This document shows positions 34,505 through 42,547 of a stretch of DNA of 64,000 nucleotides, in pieces. The notes under the pieces are model-generated. The model saw only the letters and a list, made by a program, of their open reading frames with translations, searched no databases and was not told where the DNA came from. The translations under genes and the position numbers were made by a program. The stretch is from Candidatus Methylomicrobium oryzae (GTDB lineage: Bacteria; Pseudomonadota; Gammaproteobacteria; Methylococcales; Methylomonadaceae), in assembly GCF_016745425.1 (NCBI RefSeq), contig NZ_JAERVK010000005.1, forward strand, positions 124,001 through 188,000, written 5' to 3'. How positions within the stretch are numbered: the stretch's first letter is position 1; each line of letters starts with the position of its first letter.

Positions 34505-36327
34505 AGTCCGATTACGATTATCAGTTTCCCTGGCGGCCTCTCTTCGAAGTCATTTCGATTGCCGGCTGGCTCGGCGGTGCCATCATGGCCTTTTGGGTCA
34601 ACCGTTGGTCGGGATTGCCGCGTGAGCCTTTCGACTGGCTGATGGGGGTGTGCGGCGTCATGATGTTGTGGCGATCGCCGCCCGCCATGAGTCTCTGGGT
34701 TCGCAAAAGACGCCTTCGACAATTCCGGTTTCAGTATCTGGAAGCCGACAAGCTCAAGCGGTTTGTGAAACGCCATCCGGATGAGTTATGGTTCGGCTGG
34801 GGTTTTGATTGGGTGCAAAGCCATGCCCAGCTCGCTTACGAAATTCTCAAACGCGATGTATCCACGCTCATTCCGACCGATCATCAACGCATGGGCTCCG
34901 CCTGGATTCATGGGCTTGAAATATCGGAAACGGATGTCCGCCAACCGCTTCCACATACGGCCGGCCATACCTTGATCGTCGGCACCACCGGCGCCGGTAA
35001 GACGCGGGCGTTTGATCTACTGGTGACCCAGGCGGTGCTGCGCGGTGAAGCGGTGATCATCATCGATCCCAAAGGCGACAAGGATCTGATGGCATCGGCC
35101 AAACGGGCCTGTCAATTGGCACGGCGTCCCGATCGCTTCGTCTATTTCCATCCGGCCTTCCCGGAAGACAGCGTGCGCCTGGATCCTCTGCACAATTTCA
35201 ACCGCCCTTCGGAAATTGCCAGCCGCATTACCGCCATTTCCCCAGGCGAGACGACCAATGACCCTTTCAAGGCATTTGGCCAGAAGTCCCTGGATAACGT
35301 GATCCAAGGGCTCATGGTGATCGAGGAAAGACCGACCTTAGCAAAGCTGCGCCGTTATCTGGAAGGCGGTCCCTCCACCCTGGTCATTCAGGCGTTGGAA
35401 CGCTATTACGACACCTGTTTAGGCGATTGGCGGCGGGAGGCCAGACCCTATTTGAAAGCAGCCAAAGACATCGACTCCAAAGCCGCCGGCCTGGTGCGCT
35501 TTTATCGGGAGGTTGTACAGCATCAGGCGGCCAATCTGGATCTGGAAGGCTTGTTATCGTTATTCGAACACGATCGCACCCATTTCAGCAAGATGGTAGC
35601 CTCCTTGATCCCGATCATGAATATGCTGACGTCGGGTCCCTTGGGACCTTTACTTTCGCCCAATCCGAATGATGTGGATGATCTTCGTCCCATCACCAAT
35701 ACCGGCCATATCATCGAAAAAGCCCAAGTCGCCTATATCGGTCTGGATTCGCTGTCGGATGGTTTGGTCGGCAGCACGATCGGTTCGATTCTGCTGGCCG
35801 ATCTTGCCGCGGTTGCAGGCGATCGCTATAACTACGGCGTCTCAGAAAGACCTGTGAATGTGTTTGTCGATGAAGCCGCCGAAGTCATCAACGATCCGTT
35901 CATTCAAGTCTTGAACAAAGGCCGCGGTGCCAAGATACGGCTGTTCATTGCCACCCAGACGTTTGCCGACTTTGCGGCGCGTACGGGATCCCAGGATAAA
36001 GCCCGGCAGGTCCTCGGCAACGTCAATAACCTGATTGCCCTACGTATCATGGATAGCGAAACCCAGCAGTATATTACCGACAATCTGCCCAAAACCCGGT
36101 TGAAGTACATCATGCGCACCCAGGGCGTCGCCACCAGCGCGACCAATCCCAGCGTATTTTCCGGCAATGTCGGCGAACGTTTGATGGAAGAGGAGGGCGA
36201 TTTGTTTGCGCCGCAGTTGTTGGGGCAACTCCCTGATCTGCATTACATCGCTAAATTATCCGGCGGACGGATCGTTAAAGGCCGACTGCCGGTGCTGCGT
36301 TCAGCCCTTGATATCGGCAAGGATTGA
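34501..36327 (+). CDS. traD: Type IV coupling protein TraD
   Basis: A 608-residue coupling ATPase. Start at 34501 overlaps the traI stop. Two N-terminal membrane segments (LFEVISIAGWLGGAIMAFWV, LMGVCGVMMLWRSPPAMSLW), Walker A GTTGAGKT at 161-168 and Walker B FVDEAAEV at about 454. It links the relaxosome to the TraC-powered channel. The SXT-group TraD lacks the extended tail of F TraD, as here. Confidence 0.94.
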   Translation: MKSDYDYQFPWRPLFEVISIAGWLGGAIMAFWVNRWSGLPREPFDWLMGVCGVMMLWRSPPAMSLWVRKRRLRQFRFQYLEADKLKRFVKRHPDELWFGWGFDWVQSHAQLAYEILKRDVSTLIPTDHQRMGSAWIHGLEISETDVRQPLPHTAGHTLIVGTTGAGKTRAFDLLVTQAVLRGEAVIIIDPKGDKDLMASAKRACQLARRPDRFVYFHPAFPEDSVRLDPLHNFNRPSEIASRITAISPGETTNDPFKAFGQKSLDNVIQGLMVIEERPTLAKLRRYLEGGPSTLVIQALERYYDTCLGDWRREARPYLKAAKDIDSKAAGLVRFYREVVQHQAANLDLEGLLSLFEHDRTHFSKMVASLIPIMNMLTSGPLGPLLSPNPNDVDDLRPITNTGHIIEKAQVAYIGLDSLSDGLVGSTIGSILLADLAAVAGDRYNYGVSERPVNVFVDEAAEVINDPFIQVLNKGRGAKIRLFIATQTFADFAARTGSQDKARQVLGNVNNLIALRIMDSETQQYITDNLPKTRLKYIMRTQGVATSATNPSVFSGNVGERLMEEEGDLFAPQLLGQLPDLHYIAKLSGGRIVKGRLPVLRSALDIGKD

Positions 36328-36329
36328 AC

Positions 36330-36962
36330 GTGCAGCGTAATTTACTGCTCAGTTTGATGATCTGGCTACTGGAAATCATTCTGGTGGCCTGCCTGGTCTC
36401 GGATCGTTGGACCAGGGAGATTCAAACGGCCGAGGACCAAATGCTGATCGCCTATATCGGCGTCGAGAAAGAGGCGGAAATCCGCTGGACCAGCCAACAA
36501 GGGTTTGATCGGTTATTTGTTAGAACCGGAATTCGGGAGACTGTCTACCGCTACTTCATTCCGACCGAGCGCGAACGGCAGCTATCGAAAGGCTTTGAAG
36601 ATGTCGGCCGCCGGGATTTCTTTCCCTTTATCCAAAGCCGGCTGGATGTGCTTTGGGAGACGGTGTATCAGATGATCAAACGGTTGATCATGGCGTGGGT
36701 GTGGTGGCCGTTATTGGCAGTCACCCTCGTGCCCTTTGCGATCGACGGTCTAATTCGCCGAAAAATCAGCCAGACTAATTTCGATTATCCCAGTCCCATG
36801 GCGCATCGCTACAGTCTTTATGGAATGCTGGGCGCTGTCTATCTGTTGTTCATGGGCTTAACACTGCCGTTTCCGGTGCCACCGCAAACAGTCCCGGTCG
36901 GCATCTTTATCGTGGCGGCTGCCTTGAATGTGTTTCTGGCTAATACCCAGAAGCGGGTTTAA
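36330..36962 (+). CDS. DUF4400 membrane protein of integrative/conjugative elements
   Basis: A 210-residue membrane protein following traD. GTG 36330 chosen because AAGGA sits 6 bases before it; a TTG two codons earlier would overlap the traD stop. Four membrane segments (LLLSLMIWLLEIILVACLV, WWPLLAVTLVPFAIDGLI, LYGMLGAVYLLFMGLTL, VGIFIVAAALNVFL) with the SPMAHRYSLY stretch of the DUF4400 family. It corresponds to s043 of SXT in position, right after traD. Role unknown. Confidence 0.82.
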   Translation: MQRNLLLSLMIWLLEIILVACLVSDRWTREIQTAEDQMLIAYIGVEKEAEIRWTSQQGFDRLFVRTGIRETVYRYFIPTERERQLSKGFEDVGRRDFFPFIQSRLDVLWETVYQMIKRLIMAWVWWPLLAVTLVPFAIDGLIRRKISQTNFDYPSPMAHRYSLYGMLGAVYLLFMGLTLPFPVPPQTVPVGIFIVAAALNVFLANTQKRV

Positions 36963-37112
36963 CGATTTTTTCCATAGCATTACAACGCAGTGAGCCAGGA
37001 AAACATGGAGATTAGGATGACATTCGATTCAAGCGCTTTAGCTTTACCTCCAGAAATCTTGAATTTCACTGCAACGTTCTTCAACGAGACAAATGAGTTA
37101 AAAAATACTTCC

Positions 37113-37167
37113 TATAACTCATAAGTTTACTTATGATGAGTTATAAGAAGAGGGTGTATAACTCATG
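37113..37167. promoter_or_regulatory. Palindromic operator of the fic gene
   Basis: TATAACTCATAAG (37113-37125) faces CTTATGATGAGTTATA (37130-37145), and the same TATAACTCAT occurs a third time at 37157-37166, running into the fic start codon at 37165. The three half-sites just upstream of a gene with a C-terminal winged helix suggest that the Fic protein represses itself. Confidence 0.6.
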
Positions 37168-38277
37168 ATCTGGAACTGGCAACAATCCGATTGGCCTCAT
37201 TTTAGCTACGACAAATCCCGGATTGAGGAAAGCGAAAGGCGTTTGCTGCTGGGCGCCGGCCTAAGGTTCGGCGCTTTTATACACCTTGGCGAAGAGGACA
37301 AGCGGCAATTAACCATTGAGCTGATCAGCAATGAAGCGCTGAAAACCTCCGAGATTGAAGGGGAAACTCTTAACCGCGACAGCCTTCAGTCCTCTATTCG
37401 CCGCCAATTTGGATTGCTGTCCGATCATCGCAAAATCTCCCCGGCCGAACAAGGCATAGCGGAATTGATGGTTTCTTTGTATCGGGGGTTTGCTGCGTCT
37501 CTTTCCCATACCATGCTATTCGAATGGCATCAAATGCTGGCGAATGGTCGCCGTGCCCTACATGACATCGGTCGCTACCGGACTCACCCGGAGCCGATGC
37601 AAATCTTGTCCGGCGCTGTGTATGCGCCAAAAGTGCATTTTGAAGCCCCTCCATCCTCTGAAATGCTGCCGCAGATGGATCGGTTCATTGCCTGGTTTAA
37701 CGATACAGCACCTGAGGGAAAAAGCCCGTTGCCGGCTTTATTGCGCGCCGGCATGGCCCATCTCTACTTTGTCTGCATTCATCCCTTCGAGGATGGCAAT
37801 GGCCGGATCGGACGGGCGCTTGCCGAAAAAGCGCTGGCCCAATGTTTGGGTCAACCGACCCTGATTGCCCTTGCCTGCACCATCGAACGCAACAAAAAGG
37901 CCTATTACGAAGCGCTTGAGCGCGCCAATCGACACAACGAAATTACCGGTTGGCTGATCTATTTCGCGGATCGGGTGCTTACCGCCCAAGCCTATACCCA
38001 AAGCTGGATCGAGTTTTTGATCAAAAAAACCAAATTGTATGATCGGCTACGGGGCCAATTGAATGCGCGTCAGGAAAAAGCGTTGGCCAGGATGTTCCGA
38101 GAAGGACCGGAAGGCTTCACGGGTGGGCTCAGTGCCGAAAAATACATCAACATCACCGGTGCAACCAGAGCCACCGCGACACGAGATTTGCAGGACTTGG
38201 TCGGCAAGGGCGCGTTGTCAAGGACGGGGGAAAGGAAGCATACTCGCTATCATCTCTACCTTGACGCCGTCGTTTAA
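37165..38277 (+). CDS. fic: Fic-family AMP transferase with DUF4172 and HTH
   Basis: A 370-residue protein: N-terminal DUF4172 (WNWQQSDWPHFSYDKSRI), Fic domain with HPFEDGNGRIGR at 206-217 (all catalytic residues present), and a C-terminal winged helix (YINITGATRATATRDLQDLV). The inhibitory motif TSEIEG at 61-66 marks a class II Fic that holds itself off until released. It probably adenylylates a cellular target. The gene stands alone; GAGGG upstream of the start lies in the operator repeats. First gene of the cargo block after DUF4400. Confidence 0.92.
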   Translation: MIWNWQQSDWPHFSYDKSRIEESERRLLLGAGLRFGAFIHLGEEDKRQLTIELISNEALKTSEIEGETLNRDSLQSSIRRQFGLLSDHRKISPAEQGIAELMVSLYRGFAASLSHTMLFEWHQMLANGRRALHDIGRYRTHPEPMQILSGAVYAPKVHFEAPPSSEMLPQMDRFIAWFNDTAPEGKSPLPALLRAGMAHLYFVCIHPFEDGNGRIGRALAEKALAQCLGQPTLIALACTIERNKKAYYEALERANRHNEITGWLIYFADRVLTAQAYTQSWIEFLIKKTKLYDRLRGQLNARQEKALARMFREGPEGFTGGLSAEKYINITGATRATATRDLQDLVGKGALSRTGERKHTRYHLYLDAVV

Positions 38278-38352
38278 ATCTTGATCAATTCGCAATCCCC
38301 ATAGACCTAAGCAATCATTAAAATTGCTCGAAAGCAGCCGGTGCAATTATCC

Positions 38353-38832
38353 TCAGTAAGGCGTTCCGTCCTTGTGGGTGAAGTGCCATTTCCCGTCCTT
38401 GAGATCTGCTTGAATATCATCGTCCGGGTACGCACCCTGATCTCCGGGAGTTCTATCGCCGATCTCGAGGTAGACGACGACTTCGGAAGTGTCGTTTATC
38501 AAGTGGTGTGCATTATCCGTTCCGGCCTTAAAGCCAGCGCACATGCCCGGAGCGAGTTGAGTATTGCCCTCGTTAGTTCGCAGCGTCGGATAGCCGCTGA
38601 GGATGTAGATGAACTCGTCCTGTTTGGTGTGACTATGGCGAAGGGCAGAGACCGCTTGCGGGGCGAGACGGGTTAAATTGACGCCAAAGTTAGTTAGACC
38701 GAAGAGATCGCCAAGTTGCCGCTTTTCTCTCCCCTTCATTCGCGAGGCAAATGGTTCAGGATAATTCGAGGGCTTGGTGCGAGGCGGCACTTCGGCCGCC
38801 TGCACCGCGATGGGGGGCTTAGGATTGTTCAT
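38353..38832 (-). CDS. Cupin-domain protein
   Basis: A 159-residue single-cupin protein, start at 38832 (MNNPKPPIAV). The metal motifs are clear: ALRHSHTKQDEFIYILSGYP and, later, PGMCAGFKAGTDNAHHLIND. A GDRTPGDQGAYPDDDIQADL tail is typical of this cupin group. Substrate unknown. It follows the broken SnoaL-like gene by 28 bases on the same strand. A degenerate relative lies in the pseudogene at 49095-49821. Confidence 0.85.
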   Translation of the reverse strand: MNNPKPPIAVQAAEVPPRTKPSNYPEPFASRMKGREKRQLGDLFGLTNFGVNLTRLAPQAVSALRHSHTKQDEFIYILSGYPTLRTNEGNTQLAPGMCAGFKAGTDNAHHLINDTSEVVVYLEIGDRTPGDQGAYPDDDIQADLKDGKWHFTHKDGTPY

Positions 38833-38860
38833 GGGCTGTACTTTGTGGGGAGGGGGAGGT

Positions 38861-39177
38861 TCATGGCTCGTAGTGCGCCTGAGCGCGGAAGACCAGGCCG
38901 GCTTCATTGAAGTGGAAAACCTCGGCCACACGTTTGCCGGTGGCGCCCACGTAGTGAATCACGACGCTGTTGACTCCAATCCGGTGATTGTCAATATAGT
39001 AGTCGCGACTGCCTGCTTGCCTTGAAGCCGACCTTCCGGATTGCCGGTCACTTGGATGATAACCGGCGAGGACATTTCGAAGTCATCGGTGTAGTGAGAC
39101 AGGATGCGCGGTAGGTCATGCGCATTCCAGGCATCGAGCCAGTTCTTGGTAAAGTGTTCTGCGAGTTCTCTGTTCAT
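38861..39177 (-). pseudogene. SnoaL-like (NTF2-fold) gene with a frameshift
   Basis: MNRELAEHFTKNWLDAWNAH through SSPVIIQVTGNPEGRLQGKQ reads from 39177 in one frame. After GKQAV a one-base shift at about 39016-39018 recovers DYYIDNHRIGVNS, VIHYVGATGKRVAEVFHF and AQAHYEP to a stop at 38861-38863. Joined, it is a ~105-residue SnoaL-like small protein. It may be a genuine frameshift or a sequencing slip. Confidence 0.75.
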
Positions 39178-39210
39178 TGGATAGGGGGCTTGTTGTGGTC
39201 TGTACTTGGC

Positions 39211-39274
39211 GTTCGCGTTAACCGGCGAACAAAAAGTGGCGCACACGCCCCCTTTTTGCAAGTCAGCGTTGAAC
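39211..39274 (-). repeat. attC-like site 1
   Basis: On the minus strand GTTCAAC (from 39268-39274) opens it and GTTAACGCGAAC closes it (39211-39222), with a bulged hairpin of CAAAAAGGGGGCG against GCGCCACTTTTTG between. These are the inverse-core and core boxes and the stem of an integron attC. It lies at the 3-prime end of the cupin gene at 39278, as expected of a cassette. Confidence 0.65.
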
Positions 39275-39277
39275 GCG

Positions 39278-39604
39278 TTATTTTGCATCCAAAAAATCTC
39301 TGCGCGGCGGAGTGAATATATCCAATACTTCTCCTGCCTCCAATATTTCAATGTTGTGCGGCACGTTGGCGGGGATAGTGTACGAATCTCCCGGACCAAT
39401 TTCTTGGTCATACCCAGAAAATTTTATTCGGTATTTCCCAGCCAGAACGAATCCACTCTGTTCATTTGGGTGATCGTGTAGGGGCACCCTATCGCCAAGC
39501 TTGTAAACCATTTTGGTAATCATGGAGTCATGGCCATGTGACAAAACCAAGAAGGAAACTCCGTAGTTTGTTTTCCTTACTCCATCTTTAGTACTGACAA
39601 TCAT
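39278..39604 (-). CDS. Cupin-domain protein (cassette gene)
   Basis: A 108-residue single-cupin protein. Start at 39604 (MIVSTKDGVRKTNYGVSFLV) with AAGGA upstream. PLHDHPNEQSGFVLAGKYRI and PGDSYTIPANVPHNIEILEA are the two cupin motifs with their metal His/Glu. Short and compact, like many gene-cassette proteins. Its stop lies 3 bases from an attC-like site. Confidence 0.85.
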   Translation of the reverse strand: MIVSTKDGVRKTNYGVSFLVLSHGHDSMITKMVYKLGDRVPLHDHPNEQSGFVLAGKYRIKFSGYDQEIGPGDSYTIPANVPHNIEILEAGEVLDIFTPPRRDFLDAK

Positions 39605-39736
39605 ATTTTCCTTCTTGGTGAACATGCCGTTCGCCAGTTGCTATAAGTATGTTGTAATGGGGTTGTGATATTGTCTAAATTCACGAGATTCCACTCGCCG
39701 CCATTGCGGTACAAGCGCTTTCTTTTGTTTGGATAA
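39605..39736 (-). other. Degenerate attC-like segment between cupin cassettes
   Basis: On the minus strand AACTGGCGAACG (at 39627-39638) matches the closing core of attC sites 1 and 2 (GTTAACGCGAACG, GTTATGGCGAACG), and TTATCCAAAC stands at the opposite end. The stem between is not clear. Probably a decayed attC marking the boundary of two cupin cassettes. Confidence 0.35.
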
Positions 39737-40111
39737 TTACAAATTCGGTTTGCCTCCATGCGCATTTGAAGTAACGTTTAACCCGACAATCAAAAACTCG
39801 ACTTCGTGTTCAGCTTTTGGGCAATGTTCGACACCTTTAGGCACAATGAACATGTCATCCTCGTAGAGTTCGATATTACGATCTCTCAACTGGATTGTCA
39901 GATGTCCCTTGTAGAGTATGAATAGCTCATCTTGGTCGTCGTGCTTATGCCACTTGGTTTCACCAATACCTTTTGCAACCTTAAATACCTGACCGTTTGC
40001 TTCGCCGATAATTGTTTGCGACCAGTGTTCAGTCACTGATACCAGCACCTGACGAATATTGACTTTATCCACCGTACTAAACTCCCGTGATGAAACTGGG
40101 TTGTGATACAT
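39737..40111 (-). CDS. Cupin-domain protein (cassette gene)
   Basis: A 124-residue single cupin. Start at 40111 (MYHNPVSSREFSTVDK); an ATG at 40123 lies inside the attC-like site and is also possible. KWHKHDDQDELFILYKGHLT and DDMFIVPKGVEHCPKAEHEV carry the metal ligands. Neither start has a good ribosome site, as is common for cassette genes next to attC. Substrate unknown. Confidence 0.82.
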   Translation of the reverse strand: MYHNPVSSREFSTVDKVNIRQVLVSVTEHWSQTIIGEANGQVFKVAKGIGETKWHKHDDQDELFILYKGHLTIQLRDRNIELYEDDMFIVPKGVEHCPKAEHEVEFLIVGLNVTSNAHGGKPNL

Positions 40112-40113
40112 AA

Positions 40114-40194
40114 CGTTCGCCATAACCGGCAGTGTAAAGCGGCGCATGTTTTTCGCGCCGCTTTACACTGTCCGAGTTGATGGCATTGTTGGAC
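40114..40194 (-). repeat. attC-like site 2
   Basis: On the minus strand GTCCAAC (40188-40194) opens it and GTTATGGCGAACG (40114-40126) closes it. Between them is a perfect 16-bp stem CAGTGTAAAGCGGCGC with a 9-base loop (40130-40170). This is a strong integron attC pattern. Confidence 0.75.
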
Positions 40195-40504
40195 GAAGCC
40201 GCTAACGCGGAGAAAGCGGGCTTAGTCGAAGCCAAAAGAGTGTAGCCATAATTATGATTGTAACAGCACAAACGAATTGACTCGATTCAAGCATTAATTT
40301 GCATCTTGTTTAAACCAGGGCTGCGAGGTACACTTCATTACATGGAAATCACACACAAATGCCAAATATACAACATGTTGATTTTCTTACAAAGTCATCT
40401 CAAAAAAGATATTTTCTAATTATCTCAAATACCATAGGCTGTCAAGCCTTATTTTTAGTCCATACATTCCAGTTTTTTTACCATCGCTTAGTAGGGCCGG
40501 GCTT
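40195..40504 (-). other. ORF-less segment between two attC sites
   Basis: Lies between attC-like sites 2 and 3 but has no convincing gene. On the minus strand TTGACA (40440-40445), a 15-base gap and GATAAT (40419-40424) make a plausible promoter that would read toward the cupin cassettes. Cassettes without coding sequence that carry promoters or small RNAs are known from integrons. Confidence 0.45.
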
Positions 40505-40567
40505 GTCCAACAAACGGTTCAGATTGTGGTTCGCTTCGCTCACTCAATCTAACGTTATTCGTTAGGC
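40505..40567 (-). repeat. attC-like site 3
   Basis: On the minus strand GCCTAAC (40561-40567) opens it and GTTGGAC (40505-40511) closes it. An imperfect stem pairs AGATTGAGTGAGC with GCGAACCACAATCT and leaves extrahelical bases, as attC sites do. It starts 17 bases after the stop of the membrane-protein gene. Confidence 0.75.
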
Positions 40568-40583
40568 GATTTGTTTTGTGCTT

Positions 40584-41174
40584 TCACGTTGCTAACACTC
40601 GCCTTCGATATGTTGCCATTGCCATTAACAGCATACACGCCGCAGCAACGACAGCAGGAAACAAAACTGTTGTAACCGAGTAATTCTCAAGCGCCACAAT
40701 GACGATGAGATTGCGGGCGGCGAACAGAGCGAAGAACAGCAAAGATTCGGAATGCGGGAAACTATAGACCTTCCTGACCGTTGGCCCGAACCCAAGAACA
40801 TCGACGGTCGTAAGAATGACAACAGCCCACAATGGGTCAGACGTGAGATACCAAAGCGGCAAAGAAGACAGTGCCGAGGCGAAAAACAACCAATCTGTTT
40901 TTGTGATTGTAATGTCAGCACGCTTTACGTAAGCCAAAAATGCAACAAACAGCGTAATGCTTCCCGAAACCCCGATGGGCCACGCACCCACACCACCTTT
41001 ACCTTCGAGCTGTGCAAGAAAAACCACGAAAGTGGTTGCGCCCCAAATGACCCAGGAAAACACATGGGGCTTGGTTGTGCCGGTAACGATTGCGCGGATA
41101 TAGGGAACAAATGCCGCAAAAGTGAGAGCAATGGCAATGACGCTCAGGATTTCTTTGTAAGGCACGGTTCCCAT
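40584..41174 (-). CDS. Membrane protein of the cassette type
   Basis: A 196-residue protein with six or seven hydrophobic segments (VIAIALTFAAFVPYIRAIV, FSWVIWGATTFVVFLAQL, GSITLFVAFLAYV, WAVVILTTVDVLGFGPTV, LLFFALFAARNLIVIVAL, VLFPAVVAAACMLLMAMA). Such proteins recur in integron cassettes; function unknown. It is flanked on both sides by attC-like sites 3 and 4, which makes it a complete cassette. Confidence 0.8.
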   Translation of the reverse strand: MGTVPYKEILSVIAIALTFAAFVPYIRAIVTGTTKPHVFSWVIWGATTFVVFLAQLEGKGGVGAWPIGVSGSITLFVAFLAYVKRADITITKTDWLFFASALSSLPLWYLTSDPLWAVVILTTVDVLGFGPTVRKVYSFPHSESLLFFALFAARNLIVIVALENYSVTTVLFPAVVAAACMLLMAMATYRRRVLAT

Positions 41175-41183
41175 GCTCTGTTC

Positions 41184-41306
41184 GCCTAACGTTACAGTAA
41201 GGGGCGCGCCGCTAACGAAAGCAAAACGAAGCCGCCGAACCTTGATAAAAAAACAAACTTCAAAACCGCCAACGGGCGGCGCGTCCCTTTGACCGACTTG
41301 TTAGGC
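41184..41306 (-). repeat. attC-like site 4 (VCR-like)
   Basis: Textbook form. On the minus strand GCCTAACAAGTCGGTCAAAG opens it (41287-41306) and CTTACTGTAACGTTAGGC closes it (41184-41201). GGGACGCGCCGCC pairs with GGCGGCGCGCCCC through a long loop. The ~120-bp length and the GTTAGGC core match chromosomal integron attC sites. Confidence 0.88.
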
Positions 41307-41366
41307 TTGGCAACACCCGCCAAAGCCAAATTGCTACCTGAAAAATGGCTGATTAAAAACATAAGA

Positions 41367-41861
41367 TTATGCATTAACTCTCTGTATTTCTTTTACCATT
41401 TTGACCAATTCAAAAGACTCTCCATTTGATAAGCGCTGTTTAAATCTCCCAAATTCAGAAAAACCACCTTTTTTGTAAAATGGCTCACCAGAAAGTGTGG
41501 CTGTCAGATACAAAGCCTGAATGCCTCTCTGTAAACATTTATTTTCGCATGTGGCCAAGAGGAGCGTGGCAACACCTCTTCGGGCAAAATCTGGATGCAC
41601 GAAAAAGCCCCTTATTTCTGCTTTTTGGGGTTCAGAAACATCAATTGCCCAACCTCCGCAACCGATGATTTTCTTTTCGTACTCGGCGACAAGAAAACTG
41701 CCGGCGGCAATCAATTCTTCTATGCCGCTTACTAACTCCAACGCCGTTTCAATTTCTGCTTGTTTATAGTATTGCGACTGAAGTATTCGGGCAGATTTGG
41801 AAATTAGTGATCGAATATGAGCAAAATTTTCCAAATTAGCTTCATGGATGCGTGGATTCAT
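41367..41861 (-). CDS. GNAT-family N-acetyltransferase (cassette gene)
   Basis: A 164-residue GNAT. FFVHPDFARRGVATLLLATC is the acetyl-CoA loop, ETALELVSGIEELIAAGSFL and GGWAIDVSEPQKAEIR precede it, and LYLTATLSGEPFYKKGGFSE closes the fold. Substrate not evident. Its downstream end leads into attC-like site 4; the upstream end abuts the HAD gene with no attC between. Confidence 0.87.
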   Translation of the reverse strand: MNPRIHEANLENFAHIRSLISKSARILQSQYYKQAEIETALELVSGIEELIAAGSFLVAEYEKKIIGCGGWAIDVSEPQKAEIRGFFVHPDFARRGVATLLLATCENKCLQRGIQALYLTATLSGEPFYKKGGFSEFGRFKQRLSNGESFELVKMVKEIQRVNA

Positions 41862-41870
41862 AAACTCTTG

Positions 41871-42530
41871 TTAGGCCAAAATACTGTGTTGGCTATTGCT
41901 AGCAAAATGAGCGAGTAGTTGCGGAAGCTGCGACATGTCGTAAAATGGAGTTCCGCCTTGGTATGACACGGTTTCACCATTTGGCACATACTGGAATGCT
42001 TTCATTCCAGCAGCTTTGGCAGCTTCAATCCCCACGTCACTATCTTCTACAACTACGCATTGGCTGGGCATAAACCCCATTGCACTTGCTGCGTATTGGA
42101 ATAGGCCTGGCTCCGGCTTCCAAGAGCCAACCTCATACGAGCTGAAGATGTCATCTCCAAAGTAAGGCGCGAGGCCGCTAACTTGCAATGCCTGACGAAT
42201 TTTCAAAGGCGGCCCACTTGAGGCAATGCACTTGGGGAAGTTCGTGGCTTCGAGCATTTCAAGAACGCCGGACATAGGTTTTAGCTCACGAGAGAAGAGT
42301 TCCGCAACACGCTGGCGATAATGCTGTTCAAACGTGTCTGGTAGAGACTGGCAAAGCCGACTTTCAATATCAACAAGAATTGAGGCTAGCTTTTTGCCGC
42401 GATACCGCTGGATCAATGACTCTACAGTATCATTCAATTGTGGAAGCAGATCGAGAAACGCTTGATTGCAAAGTCCCTCACTGTCAACGAGCGTACCGTC
42501 CAAATCAAAGATTATACAGATATTAGCCAT
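41871..42530 (-). CDS. HAD-family phosphatase, YieH-like (cassette gene)
   Basis: A 219-residue HAD subfamily IA phosphatase. Motif I IIFDLDGTLVDSE, motif II CIASSGPPLKIRQAL, Lys in SWKPEPGLF and motif IV VVVEDSDVGIEAAKAAG are all intact. Overall it resembles YieH, a sugar-acid phosphatase. Its stop TAA lies inside GCCTAACAAG, an attC-type core, only 9 bases before the GNAT start, so the two genes share a transcript or a fused cassette. Confidence 0.88.
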   Translation of the reverse strand: MANICIIFDLDGTLVDSEGLCNQAFLDLLPQLNDTVESLIQRYRGKKLASILVDIESRLCQSLPDTFEQHYRQRVAELFSRELKPMSGVLEMLEATNFPKCIASSGPPLKIRQALQVSGLAPYFGDDIFSSYEVGSWKPEPGLFQYAASAMGFMPSQCVVVEDSDVGIEAAKAAGMKAFQYVPNGETVSYQGGTPFYDMSQLPQLLAHFASNSQHSILA

Positions 42531-42540
42531 TTATCGAGAA

Positions 42541-42547
42541 GTCTAAC
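42541..42547 (-). repeat. attC core at the left border of the HAD cassette
   Basis: GTTAGAC on the minus strand, 11 bases upstream of the HAD start, fits the GTTRRRY core where a cassette is inserted. The rest of an attC is not visible to the right, so this may be the first cassette, next to the lost attI side. Confidence 0.45.
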
